A stretch of 64,000 bases of DNA from Hofstenia miamia (taxonomy: Eukaryota; Xenacoelomorpha; Acoela): NCBI GenBank assembly GCA_004352715.1, contig SCFE01000113.1:920403-984402 (forward strand), in the 5' to 3' direction. The notes under the pieces were generated by a model. That model was not told the DNA's origin. It saw nothing but the letters and a program-made list of their open reading frames with translations, and did not search any database. This document shows positions 9,990 to 21,250 of the stretch, piece after piece (the first letter of the stretch is position 1; each line of letters begins with the position of its first letter). A program made the position numbers and the translations under genes.

Positions 9990-10890
9990 GAAGAATCCCA
10001 TGATTCTCTGTATATCTTTTTTATTATTTGGTTTCTCTATTTTCCAGATCATCTCTCTGGCATTGTCCTTCATGCATATCCTCCCTTTTTCTATCGTCCT
10101 TCTGAGGAACACTATCTTTTCTTTCAGGATGTCGCACTTATTTCTGTTGATTCAGAGTCCCGCGTTTTCTAAGATCGTTAGTGTCCTTTCCAATTTTTCC
10201 AGGTGTTCTTGGACTGTGTTGCTTGTGACTATGATGTCATCTATATAGGTGTCGACTCCTTCTTCCATTCTATGTGTCTTGTTTTTAAGTACCTTCATTA
10301 TGTATCTCTGAAATGTTGCTGGTGCATTGCAGAGTCAAACACCATATATATCCATTCATACAGCCTGTATGGGGTTATGAATGCTGTTTTCTCTATGCCC
10401 TCTTCCTCCATTTTCACTTGCCAGTAGGCCTTACATAAATCCAAAGTTGTAAAATATTTATGTTTACTGGCTTCGTAGAGCATGTCCTCTATTCACAGTA
10501 AGGGGTATGATTCCTTCTTTGTCACCTCGTTGAGTTTCCAGAAATCAATGCATAGTCGGTACTTATTTCCCTGTTTTACTAACACGGTTGGTGCTGTGTA
10601 CTGGCTTTTGCTCATCCGGATAATTTTAGTTCTTCTAGTATCCGATTGTATTCTTCCTTCAGCTGCTCAGGTATTCTTCTGACTGGTAATTTGATTGGTT
10701 TTTCTGTTGTCGTGACGATTTTGCGCTTTTTGCCTACTGCCTGACCAACGCTTATCTCTCCGTAGTTGAATATACATTTATGCTTTTCTAGAAGTGTTCT
10801 TAGTTGCATGATGTCTCGCTCCTCTAAATGTTGATAATCCTCATCATTTATCTCGGGTATCCTGTGTGTATCTTCCTCTTCTGCTTTCAT
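9990..10890 (-). pseudogene. Reverse transcriptase of Gypsy copy B
   Basis: Ty3/Gypsy RT. The N-terminal block (10890-10612) ends EQLKEEYNRILEELKLSG. Then comes a DFWKLNEVTKKESYP motif (about 10510-10560, DFRxLNxxT type), FTTLDLCKAYWQV (about 10430-10460, first catalytic Asp), and the catalytic YIDD box at about 10235-10246. Several frameshifts or stops (near 10490, 10300, 9930) break the frame. The YIDD box itself is intact. The assignment to Gypsy rests on the motif set plus the integrase lying after RNase H. Confidence 0.9.
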
Positions 10891-11099
10891 CCCAACGCCC
10901 TCGAGTTGGATTTTTGGTATTACTCACAACTTTGATGGTGTTCGTCCACTCGCCCTCGACTCGGCCATGTGGAGTACTATCCACTTTCCTTTGCAAGTCC
11001 TTGAATCAACCATGCAAATTATTGCTCCATCGTCGTCTTCTATTGCCTTCCAGATGAGTCTGATGTTGGTTCTAATGTATTTTCTGTATATTCTTATCT

Positions 11100-11760
11100 G
11101 AGATCTTTTCAGATTCACGTTCCGGTTCATAGCATTGAGAATTGGTTCCCTTGCATTCCCGTGTATTATCATACAAATGCTAGACAGCATCGAAACTCGT
11201 TTGGTGTTGATGCCTTTATTGTCATATAACATTATATCAGCTGTGATCTTTTCTTCTGTCTTGATTGTGTGCATTTTCCACTGATGCGGCTGTAGATGAA
11301 TGTCTTCCTGCAATTGAAATGTAATTGTTCTCTGTTTTTCCTGTTCCTCTTTGATTTCCATCTCCTCTTCTTTTACTTTTATTGTTTTGTTCACATAGTT
11401 AATGACACAACCATTTTTTGTCAGAAAATCATTTCCTAATATGACTTTGTATGGTAATGCATTGTTATGTGTATCCACCACCACCAAGGGTTGTTCGAAC
11501 ATTGTGTTCACGATTCTCATTTGTGCAATGTTTATCATTCCTTTCATGTATATATAATCCCTGAGGGTTGTTTTAATATTTTGTTTACAATTCTCATGTC
11601 TTCAATGTTTGGAATCCCAGTTTCATAGCTCATTCATCAGTAATTATAGATGTTGCTACTCTGGTATCAATTGTCACTTTTGTCATCACTCCATTAATGG
11701 CTATTGTTATTGTATTCATCATGTCGAGGTTCGTTAGGATCATTATCACTGCACGGTTGT
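11100..11760 (-). pseudogene. Retropepsin (aspartic protease) region of Gypsy copy B
   Basis: Would cleave the Gag-Pol polyprotein. The active-site strand reads TIDTRVATSII (about 11650-11690) where DTGA is expected: the Asp remains but Gly is Arg. The second half (11547-11400) has VVVDTHNNALPYKVILGNDFL and a conserved NYVNKTIK strand. An acidic linker of about 100 residues follows up to RT. The same Arg substitution is found in copy A, while copy D keeps IDTGEAT, so A and B share an already inactivated ancestor or the base is a CpG-decay position. Confidence 0.82.
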
Positions 11761-11778
11761 TATGAGTCGGTGCTCTGC

Positions 11779-13393
11779 TTAGTTTTCCGACTCCTCATTG
11801 GTTGGTACTGCTTCGTTGATTTCGTCTTCCATCTGTAATACGTCCTCTTCATTGTAGTATGCTTCCTCATCACCAATGACGTTTATTTGCTTTGGGCAAT
11901 CTGGTTTTTTGTGTCCTTTCTGTCCACAACTGTAGCATTTAACGTCTTTCTCTTTTACTTTCCTCATCTTGCCATCCTTTCCCTTTACTTTTATTATTTT
12001 TTCTTGTTTTGCTTGGGAGTAGGTTTTATTGGGGGTGCGCGACTTGAAGTTGCTTTTCCATGTTGGTGCATCTCTGTACCATGCAGCTTTCTCGTATATT
12101 CGAGCATTGTTCTCAATAGTGGCTTGTATATTGACAGCCTTCCTGATCATTCTTTCTAATTTGTCGTCAACGTCGCATTTAATTTCAAACTGTGTTTTGA
12201 TGCTTTCAGGCATCCCCTTGCAGATATGTGAGAACAAGTCGTATTTCGAATAACTGTTTCCTCTAGAGCTAAGCATCAGAAGCCGCTCAACTTGTTGCAT
12301 ATAATTTCGGATGTCATCAGTTTTTCTCATTTTCATTGCATTCAAGATAATTTGGTACTGGTTCTTGAAGCTTTCATTTTCATAGTAATTAATGAAATCT
12401 CCTATTAGCAATTGATAGTCCCTTTTTGTCTCTGCGTCCAATAACAGATAGTGTTGGGATGCTGCTCCTGCTAAATATACTGGGAGTCTCACTGCTGCTG
12501 CCTGTTGGGTCACTTTCCGTTCCGCCATTGTCAGTTCAAACATCTGCAGCCACTTGGTGAATGTAGGATTGTAGCCAGCTACTTTCCCATTGAATTTGGG
12601 TAGTGTCACTTTGCATGGTATTGTATCATTGGCTGTTAATTGCAGTAGAATTGAATTCTCATATTTTGGCTTTCTATGATTTGTTTGCATGTCATCCTCT
12701 TGCAGTTGTGTGGTCACTGCTTTCTTGATTTCGTTTATTATTTTTTGTTTTTCAAGGTCAGAATCTTCATCTAATTCTTCAAATGCTACCTCCTTTCAGG
12801 TCAGCATGTGTGGCGCCTGTAACTTGCTCTCTTTTCTGGCATGGAATTCAATTTCATGAGATTGCATGTCATTTCTATTCTCTTCTTCTGTTAAGTGTAG
12901 CAGTCTCAATTTATCTTTGAGTTGTTCCAATTCTCCCACCAATAGGTCGTTGTCCTCAATTAATTGTCTGTTTCTCTTTCTAGTTCTTGATTTTTCTCTT
13001 GCCATCACTTGTTTTCTTCTAGAAACCTTTTGTTGGACTCTGACAGTTGGTGAGTAAGGATTTTAATTTCATTTTGAAATAACTGATGTTTACACTGATT
13101 TTGCTCAATATTGATTCATTTTGTCATTCCATTTCTTTGTCCTTCTCAGTCAATTGTTCTACTTGTTGTCTTAGGGTTTCCTCACTCTCTTGGCTCTTTT
13201 TTAACAACACCATTATCTCTAGTGGGTTTGTGTCTATGGGGTTCGTCTCTGGGGGTGAACTGAAAGATTGTAGATCTGTATCTGTGGCATCTGTTGCTGA
13301 ATTCTCACTGAAGTACAGCGATGATCAAATTGTTCTGGGAGTTACTGCTTTTGTTGCAGTTTTCTTTGTGCTTCCTTTTCTGGTTTTTGTCAT
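11779..13393 (-). pseudogene. Gag of Gypsy copy B with CCHC zinc knuckle
   Basis: The best preserved gag of the window. A 312-codon open stretch (12717-11779) carries the capsid-like region (CKVTLPKFNGKVAGYNPTF, YNPTFTKWLQMFELTMAE, FKNQYQIILNAMKMRKTDD, IKTQFEIKCDVDDKLERMIR), a basic linker and an intact knuckle CYSCGQKGHKKPDC (C-x2-C-x4-H-x4-C), ending with an acidic tail. Upstream and in frame is a Glu-rich coiled coil (13008-12796), split off only by a TGA where copy A has CAA (Gln). The N-terminal K/T-rich part starts at ATG 13393 and has two stops and a frameshift. PBS and 5' LTR lie directly upstream. Confidence 0.9.
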
Positions 13394-13607
13394 TTTTTCT
13401 TCTTCTGGTTCGTAGTGGCTTTCCCATCTCTAGGTTGCTTTCCAGGATCTCAGTGAAGTGCATTTGTTTGGTTCAGGGTATCTCTCTTCATTTTATTGAT
13501 AGTTGGTTTGTGTAACAACTCATTGCTTTTATACTTTCACTTATACCCTATGCTGTCGTTTTGCGGGTGGTTTAACTGAATGTTTCTTCTGTAGGTTTGC
13601 TGTTCTT

Positions 13608-13624
13608 GGCTGAAATGGTCGCCA
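13608..13624 (-). promoter_or_regulatory. Primer-binding site of copy B (tRNA-Arg type)
   Basis: Minus strand TGGCGACCATTTCAGCC, directly after the 5' LTR. It is the same site as in copy A with two extra changes. Position and the TGGCGACC start identify it as the PBS. Confidence 0.72.
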
Positions 13625-14739
13625 CGTAATATCCTCTACCAGGCATTATCACTGTTTACCTACTGTTACTTTATAATGTTAGCTGTGTTATTGTGGGTAA
13701 GGATTTACTTGTTATTACTGCTTGACTAGTTTCTTCTGTTATCTTATGTAACCTTGATTAACTTTTCACTTTTTAGGTGATGAAGCCATGTGGTAACCCC
13801 CATAAAGATCTTCTTGTGGGCATCTGCCTGAAGCAGATCTCCACATCCAATTTCACCATTCCATCCAATACTTGAGAGCCACTTCTAAGCTCAATCAAGA
13901 TAGCTTAAGTGTACCCCACATTAGCTCAGTGCTTACTCAAGACATGACACAACTTGACTTTGACTCTATTGTGTGAAACTGTTATATCTGTTTGCAACCT
14001 GAACTGTTACCAGTTGTTCATTAAACATTACATGTAGCCATTGCTGAAATATATTGGATTATTTAAATAAATTCTATTTGAACAACTTCCTAACCTACAT
14101 TTATACTTACTACATGTACAGTCGTTATATTGGTTGATTATAGGTCATAAATTTAGATCTAAAACAATATTAAGACAATTCCTAGGGTTTGGTTATCCAA
14201 CCATTTGTTGACAGTTGGTTATCTGATACATGTAGAAAGGAAATGCTAGTTGGCTAATTGAGAGAAAACCCCTACACCTAACATAAGTGCACTTTCATGA
14301 TCTGGCACAGGGACCCTAGAATTGTTCCCTGTGATGTATACAGACCACTACTAAACACTGCTTGATTAGCTCAACATTGTATTAAATAATCAAACTGTTA
14401 ATAAGATGAAAAATAAGAATTCTAAGTAAAATTCTTTATCAAACTCTTACAATAGTTTCAATGTATTTATAGTAATTCAAAAGAAGTACCTGTCAATTCA
14501 AATTTAAATTTCTGCCAAGATGGCGACTATAAAATAACGTAAGCATCATTTTGTCAAAAGTATTTTTATCAACAGATACAAATATCTCTTTTTTGACACA
14601 TATTTTATTCTTGGTTGCAAATTAATCTGAAGTAATAGCAACTGATCTGATTATAATATTTTTTAATCAATTCCTTTTTGATCTTACTCTCTTCTGCAAC
14701 ATTTGCAGCTTTTTTTTGATTATTTTGGATGATGCTACA
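13625..14739 (-). repeat. 5' LTR of Gypsy copy B (1115 bp)
   Basis: The reference LTR for this window, complete and without gap: minus strand TGTAGCATCATCC at 14739 to GGATATTAC(G) at 13625; the final A of the consensus has mutated. It contains a TATA-like TATAAATA (minus) at 14464-14471, an AAGATGGCG word (YY1-like core) at 14517-14525, and blocks seen in all LTRs of the window (GGGCATCTGCCTG, CTTATGTGTACC, CAGTGCTTACTCAAG, plus-strand reading). Differences from the 3' LTR are mainly TG/CA pairs. Confidence 0.9.
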
Positions 14740-15774
14740 TTCTCTTCTTGAGCAGCATTATGCTTTGGATTATGCTACACTTTGCTTTCCTGTTAACCAT
14801 TTCCTTTAACTTTTATTAATAGGCAATTTATCCATCACTATTTAGGTGAAGTAACCTCACAGTATCTCCAACAGCTGGGCATCTGCCTGATGCTGCTCTC
14901 CTAAATCAGCAACAACTCCAGCAATTTGCTTCCATTAAAGTGTACCCAGCACTCATCTCAATTGCATGACTTATGTGTACCCTAACCTAGCATGGTGTTT
15001 ACTATAGGCAGGACATAACTCAAGTTAAACTCATTTTCTAAAGTGTACTAATATACTGCAACCAGGCTTGTTACTCACTACTTAATTAAGTAATGTATGA
15101 GTAGCCATTACCAAAACCAAGTAACAGCATTCCTATCCTACATGTAATATTTACAATATAGTGAATAGTCTTGTTATCAGTCAACTTATCATCAATAATT
15201 TGTATCTAGAAAAAGTAACTGAACTCCTACATTTGGATCAATATCCTGATGTTGAACTTGTTATTAACTTACATGTACAAAGCAAATGGTAGTCAGATAA
15301 GCAGGTAATCAGAAAAACTCTTATTTATATACTTAACTTAAGTGTGGTTTAGTGGTCAGGGGCATAGAACCTAGAATCATTCTCATCATGTATCCTGACC
15401 ACTACTAGACATGAACCATATAGCTAGATATTGAAATTAATAAATCAAACCACTATTAAACTAAAGATAATCATTCTGTAAAATTCAACAATTTCTACAA
15501 TGGTTTTATCCTATTTATAGAAAAATTTTACTAGTACCTGTTGATTAGAACTTCAACCTCTTGTCTGCCAAAATTGACTAGAAGTAATGAGAAGTTATTT
15601 CACCCTTTATGATTTGTCAAACTGCTAATATCAACAAGCACTAATTTATCACATTTACATTTGATAATTGATTAGTTGCAAAATACATCAAGTTAATTGC
15701 TAAATAAATTTTTAATCATATTCCTTTTCCTTTAATTTTCTTTTACTGACTTCTTTAGCTACAGTAATTCTAAG
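14740..15774 (-). repeat. Older truncated LTR relic (H)
   Basis: Read on the plus strand it has the LTR block order ATTTAGGTGAAG, GGGCATCTGCCTGA, CTTATGTGTACCCTA, a CAxGACATAACTCAA-type word, AGCCATTACC, AGTGTGGTTTAGTGG, with about 60-70% similarity to LTR B by eye. The beginning (TGTAACATCC) is missing, apparently removed or displaced where element B now lies. No internal region is attached. Confidence 0.6.
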
Positions 15775-16418
15775 TGTAGCATCTTCTACCAGCCTTTGAT
15801 ATCCATCTATTATTGCAATATAATACTTTGGTAAGCTAGTGGATAGAGATTTACTGTTCTTAACTTCTTAGCATTTATATTACTAAACTCCAGTAACTGC
15901 AATTAATGGATGATGTGAAAAATGCTATTTAAGTGAGAAAGCCTTGCAGTGTCTTTGTCAGCTGTTGATGGGTGGGTTCCACCTCTCAGCTCAGTGAACA
16001 ACTTATGTGTTCCCTATCCTAGCTTGATGCTTACTCAAGACTCAACATAATTCAAATTAGTCTCATTTTTGTAAAGTGTACTATATACTTGCAACCTCAA
16101 TTGGTACTAGCTGCTAGGGTAAATAAATACATGATTAGCCATTACCAAAATATACTGGCTTTATTTAAATAAGATAGATAAGCAGCAGCTTCCTAGCCTA
16201 CATGTAATAAATGATACATACAAGGTCACATTATTGGTCAAATTATTGTTGTAATTTTAGACCTAGTTTAAATACATTTGGGTTACTAGCTTTATATCAA
16301 GTTTGTTATTATTCATACATGTAAGAAGGAATTGATAGTTAGCTTAACCAAAATAAAAACTCCTAATCATATACCTAAATTAAGTGTAGGTTGACATACA
16401 CTTCTTTATCATGTGATT
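15775..16418 (-). repeat. Truncated LTR relic (I) joined to a gag relic
   Basis: Begins TGTAGCATCTTCTACCAG (plus-strand reading), closest to LTR G at 19413 in its first 180 bp. It follows the LTR block order up to about 16418, then breaks into gag sequence on the same strand. It may be the remains of the 3' LTR of the gag relic E after a large deletion of pol and ORF3. Confidence 0.6.
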
Positions 16419-18778
16419 TCATTGATGGTCTGTTGGTGTAATGTTTCCTATTTTTTTGTTGATTCTAGCATTATTTTCTAATGTGATTTGAATTGCCAGC
16501 CCTTTTCTTATCATTTTGTCTAGGGAATTGTCAGCATCATATTTAATTTCAAATTGAGTGCAAATGGTTTCAGATTTACATATATTTATATATTCATTCC
16601 TCTTGGGACATATAATTGTGTAAATCATCCCTTTTATTCATGCTTAGGTTGTTTATTATGATCAGATATTGGTTTTTAAAATTTTAATCATTGTAATATG
16701 ATTGGTACTCTTGTAGCATTATCCACATAAATCCAAAATAAGCTGCAAAACATTGAGCAGAAGGATAAAGATCAAAGAAAAAGATGATTAAAAATATTGT
16801 AATCAAATCAATTAGAATTATTTAAGATTTATTTGTGTTATGCAACTAAGAAACATTATGTGTCAGAAAAGATATATTTGTATCTGTCAATAAAAATACT
16901 TTTTGACTAAATGATGCTTTCATTATTTTCAGCCGCCATCTTGGCAGAAGTTTAAATTTGAATTGACAGGTACTTCATCTGGATTTACTATAAATAGATT
17001 AAAAACCATTGTAAGAATTTGATAAAGAATTTTACCTGGAATACTTATTTTGTTTCATATTAATGGTTTGATTATTTAATACGATGTTGAGCTAATTGAG
17101 TGGTGTTTAGTAGTGGTCTGGATCCATCACAGGGAATGATTCTAGGGTCTCTGTGCCAGATCATGAAAGTGCACATAAGTTAGGTATAGGGGTTTTCTCT
17201 CAATTAGCTGACTAGCATTTCACTACTACATGTATTAAAATAATTAATTGTCAGCAAACAGTTGGATGACTGAACCTTAGGAAATATATTAATATAATTT
17301 TAGATCTAAATTGATTACCCATAAATGACTGATAAAGTGACCATACATGTACTAAATTATAAATGTAGGTTAGGAAGTTGTTTGAACAAGATATATTTAA
17401 ATTAGCCAATATATTTTCAGTAATAGCTACATGTAATATTTAATGAACAACTAGTAACAAGTCAGGTTGTGAATAGATAGAACACTTTCACAAAATAGAG
17501 TTTAAGTCGAATTGTGTCGTATCTTGAGTAAGCACTGAGCTAAAGTAAGGTACACATAAACTGTATTGATTGAGCTGAGAAGTGATACTCAACCAATGGA
17601 TGGAATGGTGAAACTGGGTGTGGAGATCCACTTTGGGCAGAGGCCCATTAGAAGATCATTACAGAGGTTACTGCATGGCTTTGTCACCTAAATAGTGAAT
17701 GGTTAATTCCAGCATACACAAGTTATTAGAAACAACAAGTCAAGCAGTATGTAACAAGTAAATCCTTACCCAATATAGCACCACTAATGTTATACAGTAA
17801 CAGTAGATAAACAGTGATAATGCCTGGTAGAGGATATTACATTCTCCTATCTGTTTCTTGTAATTCATTTTTGTTTCTGTATTTAGAACTAAGTAATGCT
17901 GGTACACAACTTTTGCTATGTATAGCAGGAATTTTTTCCTGCCACTGCTTCTTTGTTTACTCTTTCTTTCATGGGCATTTTGAACATCTGTTTCCATTCA
18001 CCAAACATTGGTGAGTAATTATCTATTCTGCCTGTAAACTTTGGCAGCACTGCTTTACAGGGGCTTACTTTATCAATTTTATTTTCTACTATTATCAATT
18101 CTCAGAATATGTTATCAGTTTTTTCTTTACATTCATTATTTTGTCTCATCTGCTGTGATACAGCTTTGGCTATCTTTTTATTGAGTTTTTTCTCTGTTTC
18201 ATCTCTGTCAATAGGTTCATTTTAGTTTGGTTTTGACTTATTTTGTATTTCTAGCTTTTCCTGTGTTATTAATTCCATGTTTTGTAGACATTCCTGGTGA
18301 TTATTTTTGTTTGCTGATTAAGCATTATTAGTCTCAGCTCATCACATAATGTGTCAATTTTCATTTGCTTATTTTCATTCTCTTCACTTAACTTAATATT
18401 CTCTTCTAGCAAGTCAATAACTATTTTATGCCATCTTTGCCTCTCTTGTGTCATCGTTTCTATTTGTTGTTGAAACAATTCTCATTGTTCATTGAGTCAC
18501 ATGCTTGTATCCTCTCACATGTACTCAATCCATCTCTGTTTCTCAGCATTCTAATTCAAGGTTGGCCATTTTTTCTAATAGCTGTTGCATTTGTTGTTGC
18601 AATTCTATTATGAAATTTTGATTTCCTGGTAGGGATCACACAGTGAATTCCTTTAGGAAAACTTTGCTCTCAGGCAGTGACTGTGTTTCTAGGTTTTGGG
18701 GGTTTCTATTGTTGCTTCTAGGGTCTTTTGTGTTTTTGATTTAGTTTTGGTTCTTGTTTTAGAGTTATTCATCATGTT
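16419..18778 (-). pseudogene. Gag relic (E) interrupted by a solo LTR
   Basis: Minus-strand gag in pieces. N-terminal K/T-rich start near 18777; coiled coil 18478-18269 (EENIKLSEENENKQMKIDTL); capsid start 18098-17850 (CKAVLPKFTGRIDNYSPMF, then a YQHYLVLNTETK word); after the solo LTR the reading resumes at 16711 with YQSYYND and FKNQYLIIINNL words, then TQFEIKYDADNSLDKMIRKG (16560-16500). The same words in the same order occur in gag B, at roughly 40-50% identity, so E is an older subfamily. Many stops are present. Nothing after the capsid survives; zinc knuckle and pol are gone. Confidence 0.75.
16712..17841 (+). repeat. Solo LTR (1130 bp) inserted into gag relic E
   Basis: Starts TGTAGCATTATCC and ends GGTAGAGGATATTACA, plus orientation, opposite to the gag it interrupts. 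No PBS, PPT or internal region adjoins it, so it is a solo LTR. Gag E resumes on both sides at the expected codon (an acidic residue between IG and YQSYY). The flanks suggest a 4-bp target duplication AGAG/AGAA on the minus strand with one change. Confidence 0.8.
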
Positions 18779-19412
18779 TCCTTTTTGGGTTTGGAGTAGT
18801 GTTTTGGTAGCCTGATGACCCTTAATTTTTCCTTGGTGTAGTAATTAATTTGTGATTGCTCTTCCATAATGATTTGACTTCCATTACTTCTATAACTGCT
18901 TGGTTGTGTTTATAATTTGCTAATTTGATTGCATTTTAAAAAAAAAGAAGGAAAATTTTTTGAGCAGAAATAATTATTTTTACTTGTACTTTCTTCTTTT
19001 AGCTCTTGAATCCATGCTAGAGTAAAATGAAAGAGAAGAAAAAAATATTCTGAAACAAAATCCATCTTAACTCAGAGAAAAGAATTTTTTCCAAATTCTT
19101 GCTTGTGTGTGTAAACTGTCACAGTCAATAATGTAGAATCCCAACAGCTTAGAGTTTAAATGAAATTAGCTTTTGAAGTTACAATATAACTGTTTCTGGT
19201 TTGTGAGATTCCAACTAAGAGTTCTAACTTCTGATTTATTATATTAGCTTATATAATGTAGACCATCTATTTTATATCCAAGTTCCTGTATGGTAATAAA
19301 CATAATAAGATTTATTACACATACAAGCTGTCTATGAGCATCCTATTAATTATGTTATTATTTGCATTAATTAGATATGGACAATTACTTGTCATCTTTC
19401 TGCAGGCCACAT
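18779..19412. other. No recognisable gene
   Basis: AT-rich sequence upstream of gag relic E. It is probably the decayed leader of that element, but I see no PBS or LTR blocks and no supported ORF. Confidence 0.5.
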
Positions 19413-19576
19413 TGTAGCATCCTCTAATAGGCTTTGGCATCCAAATTCTCTATTATACTATTATAATTAGAATGATACACTAGTTGGTAGGGATGTACTA
19501 ATCTTATACAACTTGACTTCTACATCATTAGCTCCATTAACTGAAATTAGTGGATGATATAATGAACACTATTTAG

Positions 19577-20637
19577 TGTAACATCCTCCACCTGGCCTTT
19601 TGCACAGTGTATTATCATTAATAATTATCACTCGATTAATGGTGGGTGAGGATTTACTAATTTAATAGACTGCTAGACGTTTCCTCTTTGTTTAACTAGT
19701 TAGGTTAACTGAGTATTAATCATCATTGTTTAGGTGACGAAGCCATGCAGTGTTCTCTCATCAATTATCTGTGGGCTACTGCCTGAAGCCAATCTCCACA
19801 CAACAGTTCCTCTCCTTCATTAACAATTGACCAAGTTCACTGCACCATCTCAGCTCAATGGGAATTAATTATGTGTACCTTACATTAGCTCAGTGCATGT
19901 ACTCATGTCAAGACATAACTGACTTAAACTCAATTTTGTAAAGTGTTTGCTAGATTGAATAAGTAAAGCAACTGGGCATTGACACTAACTGCATTAAGTT
20001 AATATTGAAGTAGCCATTACCATAAAATTACTGGCTTTAATAATTAGTTAGTATATTGCAGTTTCCTACACTTACATTTAATAACAGTACATGTAAAGTC
20101 ATTTATTCAGTCGATTATTGTCAAGTCTCCTACTGTTAGTAATAAAGATATAATCCTAATGTTTGGCTATCCAGCCATTTCGAGCATCTGTTATAATGTA
20201 CATGTAGTGATCGATAGTCAGACTAAGCAAGAATCGAAAAACCTCGTATCCATAACTTAAGTGCGGTTTCATGACTGGCACAAGGACCCTTCAAATCACC
20301 CCCATGATGGGATCCAGCCACTACTCGACACAACTTGCTTAGCTGAGCATTTTAATAAATATCAAACCAGATAAATGATGAAAATGAAAGTAAGAAAAAC
20401 TCAGAAGAATTTATTGTTCATCAAATTCCATCTAAATTGTAAGCTATTTATTTAAGAAAATCTTAATCAGCTACACTGTATTTCTCATAATGTGCAATAT
20501 TGTAACTTAGTTTTATAATACAAATGAATAAGATATTTAACTAAATTTTACAATAATTTTTTATCATATTTAATCACTGTTAATCTTTCAACGCTGATCT
20601 CTTTGGTTTGCAGCTTATTCTTTTGGTTGATGCTACA
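19577..20637 (-). repeat. Solo LTR (F) nested in LTR G
   Basis: 1061 bp from TGTAACATCCTCCACC to GGTTGATGCTACA (plus reading). It is flanked by TTAG on both sides (19573-19576 and 20638-20641), and removing it restores the LTR word ATTTAGGTGATAAA of LTR G. No internal region is attached. Confidence 0.85.
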
Positions 20638-21250
20638 TTAGGTGATAAAACTTTACAGCATCCTTTCAGTTGTTGGTGATTGGACATCCACCCAAGGCTG
20701 ATCTCCAAATCAAGCAACAACCACTCTTCTATGTTCAAAGTGAGTGAGTTCCACATCTTAGTTCAGTGAAGTAACATATGTGTACCCTAGCCTAGCTTGG
20801 TGCTTACTCAAGACTCAGCACAACTCAACTTAGTCTTAATTTGTAAAGTGTGCTATATACTTAGAAACTTGATTGTGACTAGCTGCTTAATTAATTATAT
20901 ATTTAGCCATTACTGAAATATGTTGGCTTTAATTAATTAAATAAATATCTAGCAGCTTCCTTCCCTATATGTAATAATCAATACATGCTCAATCACATTA
21001 TTGGTCACATAATAGTCATTAATTTAGATCTAAAATAATATAGATAATAAATCCTATGTTTGGCTTACCAGCCAATTTACTAATCATTAGTCATTGTAAG
21101 AGATGGATTGATAGATAGCTAAATGGAAATAAAAACTCCTAATCATATCCCTAACATTAGTGCAGGTTCATGACTCAGAACAAGGAACCTAGAATCATTC
21201 ACATTATGTGATCCTCACCACTACTGAACAGCAACCATTTAGTTGAATAT

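Larger units (their letters stand above)
2508..14739 (-). mobile_element. Near-complete Ty3/Gypsy LTR retrotransposon (copy B) with extra ORF3
   Basis: In minus-strand order: 5' LTR (14739-13625), PBS (13624-13608), gag (13393-11779), protease (11760-11100), reverse transcriptase (10890-9990), RNase H (9929-9382), integrase (9357-8000), a linker and ORF3 (about 7600-4352), polypurine tract (4297-4288), 3' LTR (4287-2508). The domain order PR-RT-RH-INT is that of Ty3/Gypsy (Metaviridae), not Copia. The span is 12.2 kb with the gap as drawn, about 11.5 kb once the gap is corrected, which is long for Gypsy because of ORF3. Stops and frameshifts in every gene make it non-autonomous. Target duplications cannot be read because the 3' LTR continues into copy A. 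Confidence 0.9.

Noticed and set aside
14740-14775. Second LTR end (TTATGCTACA) immediately after LTR B, as evidence of a further nested insertion
   Set aside because: Only about 35 bp resemble an LTR end and no TG start or target duplication could be matched; left inside relic H.
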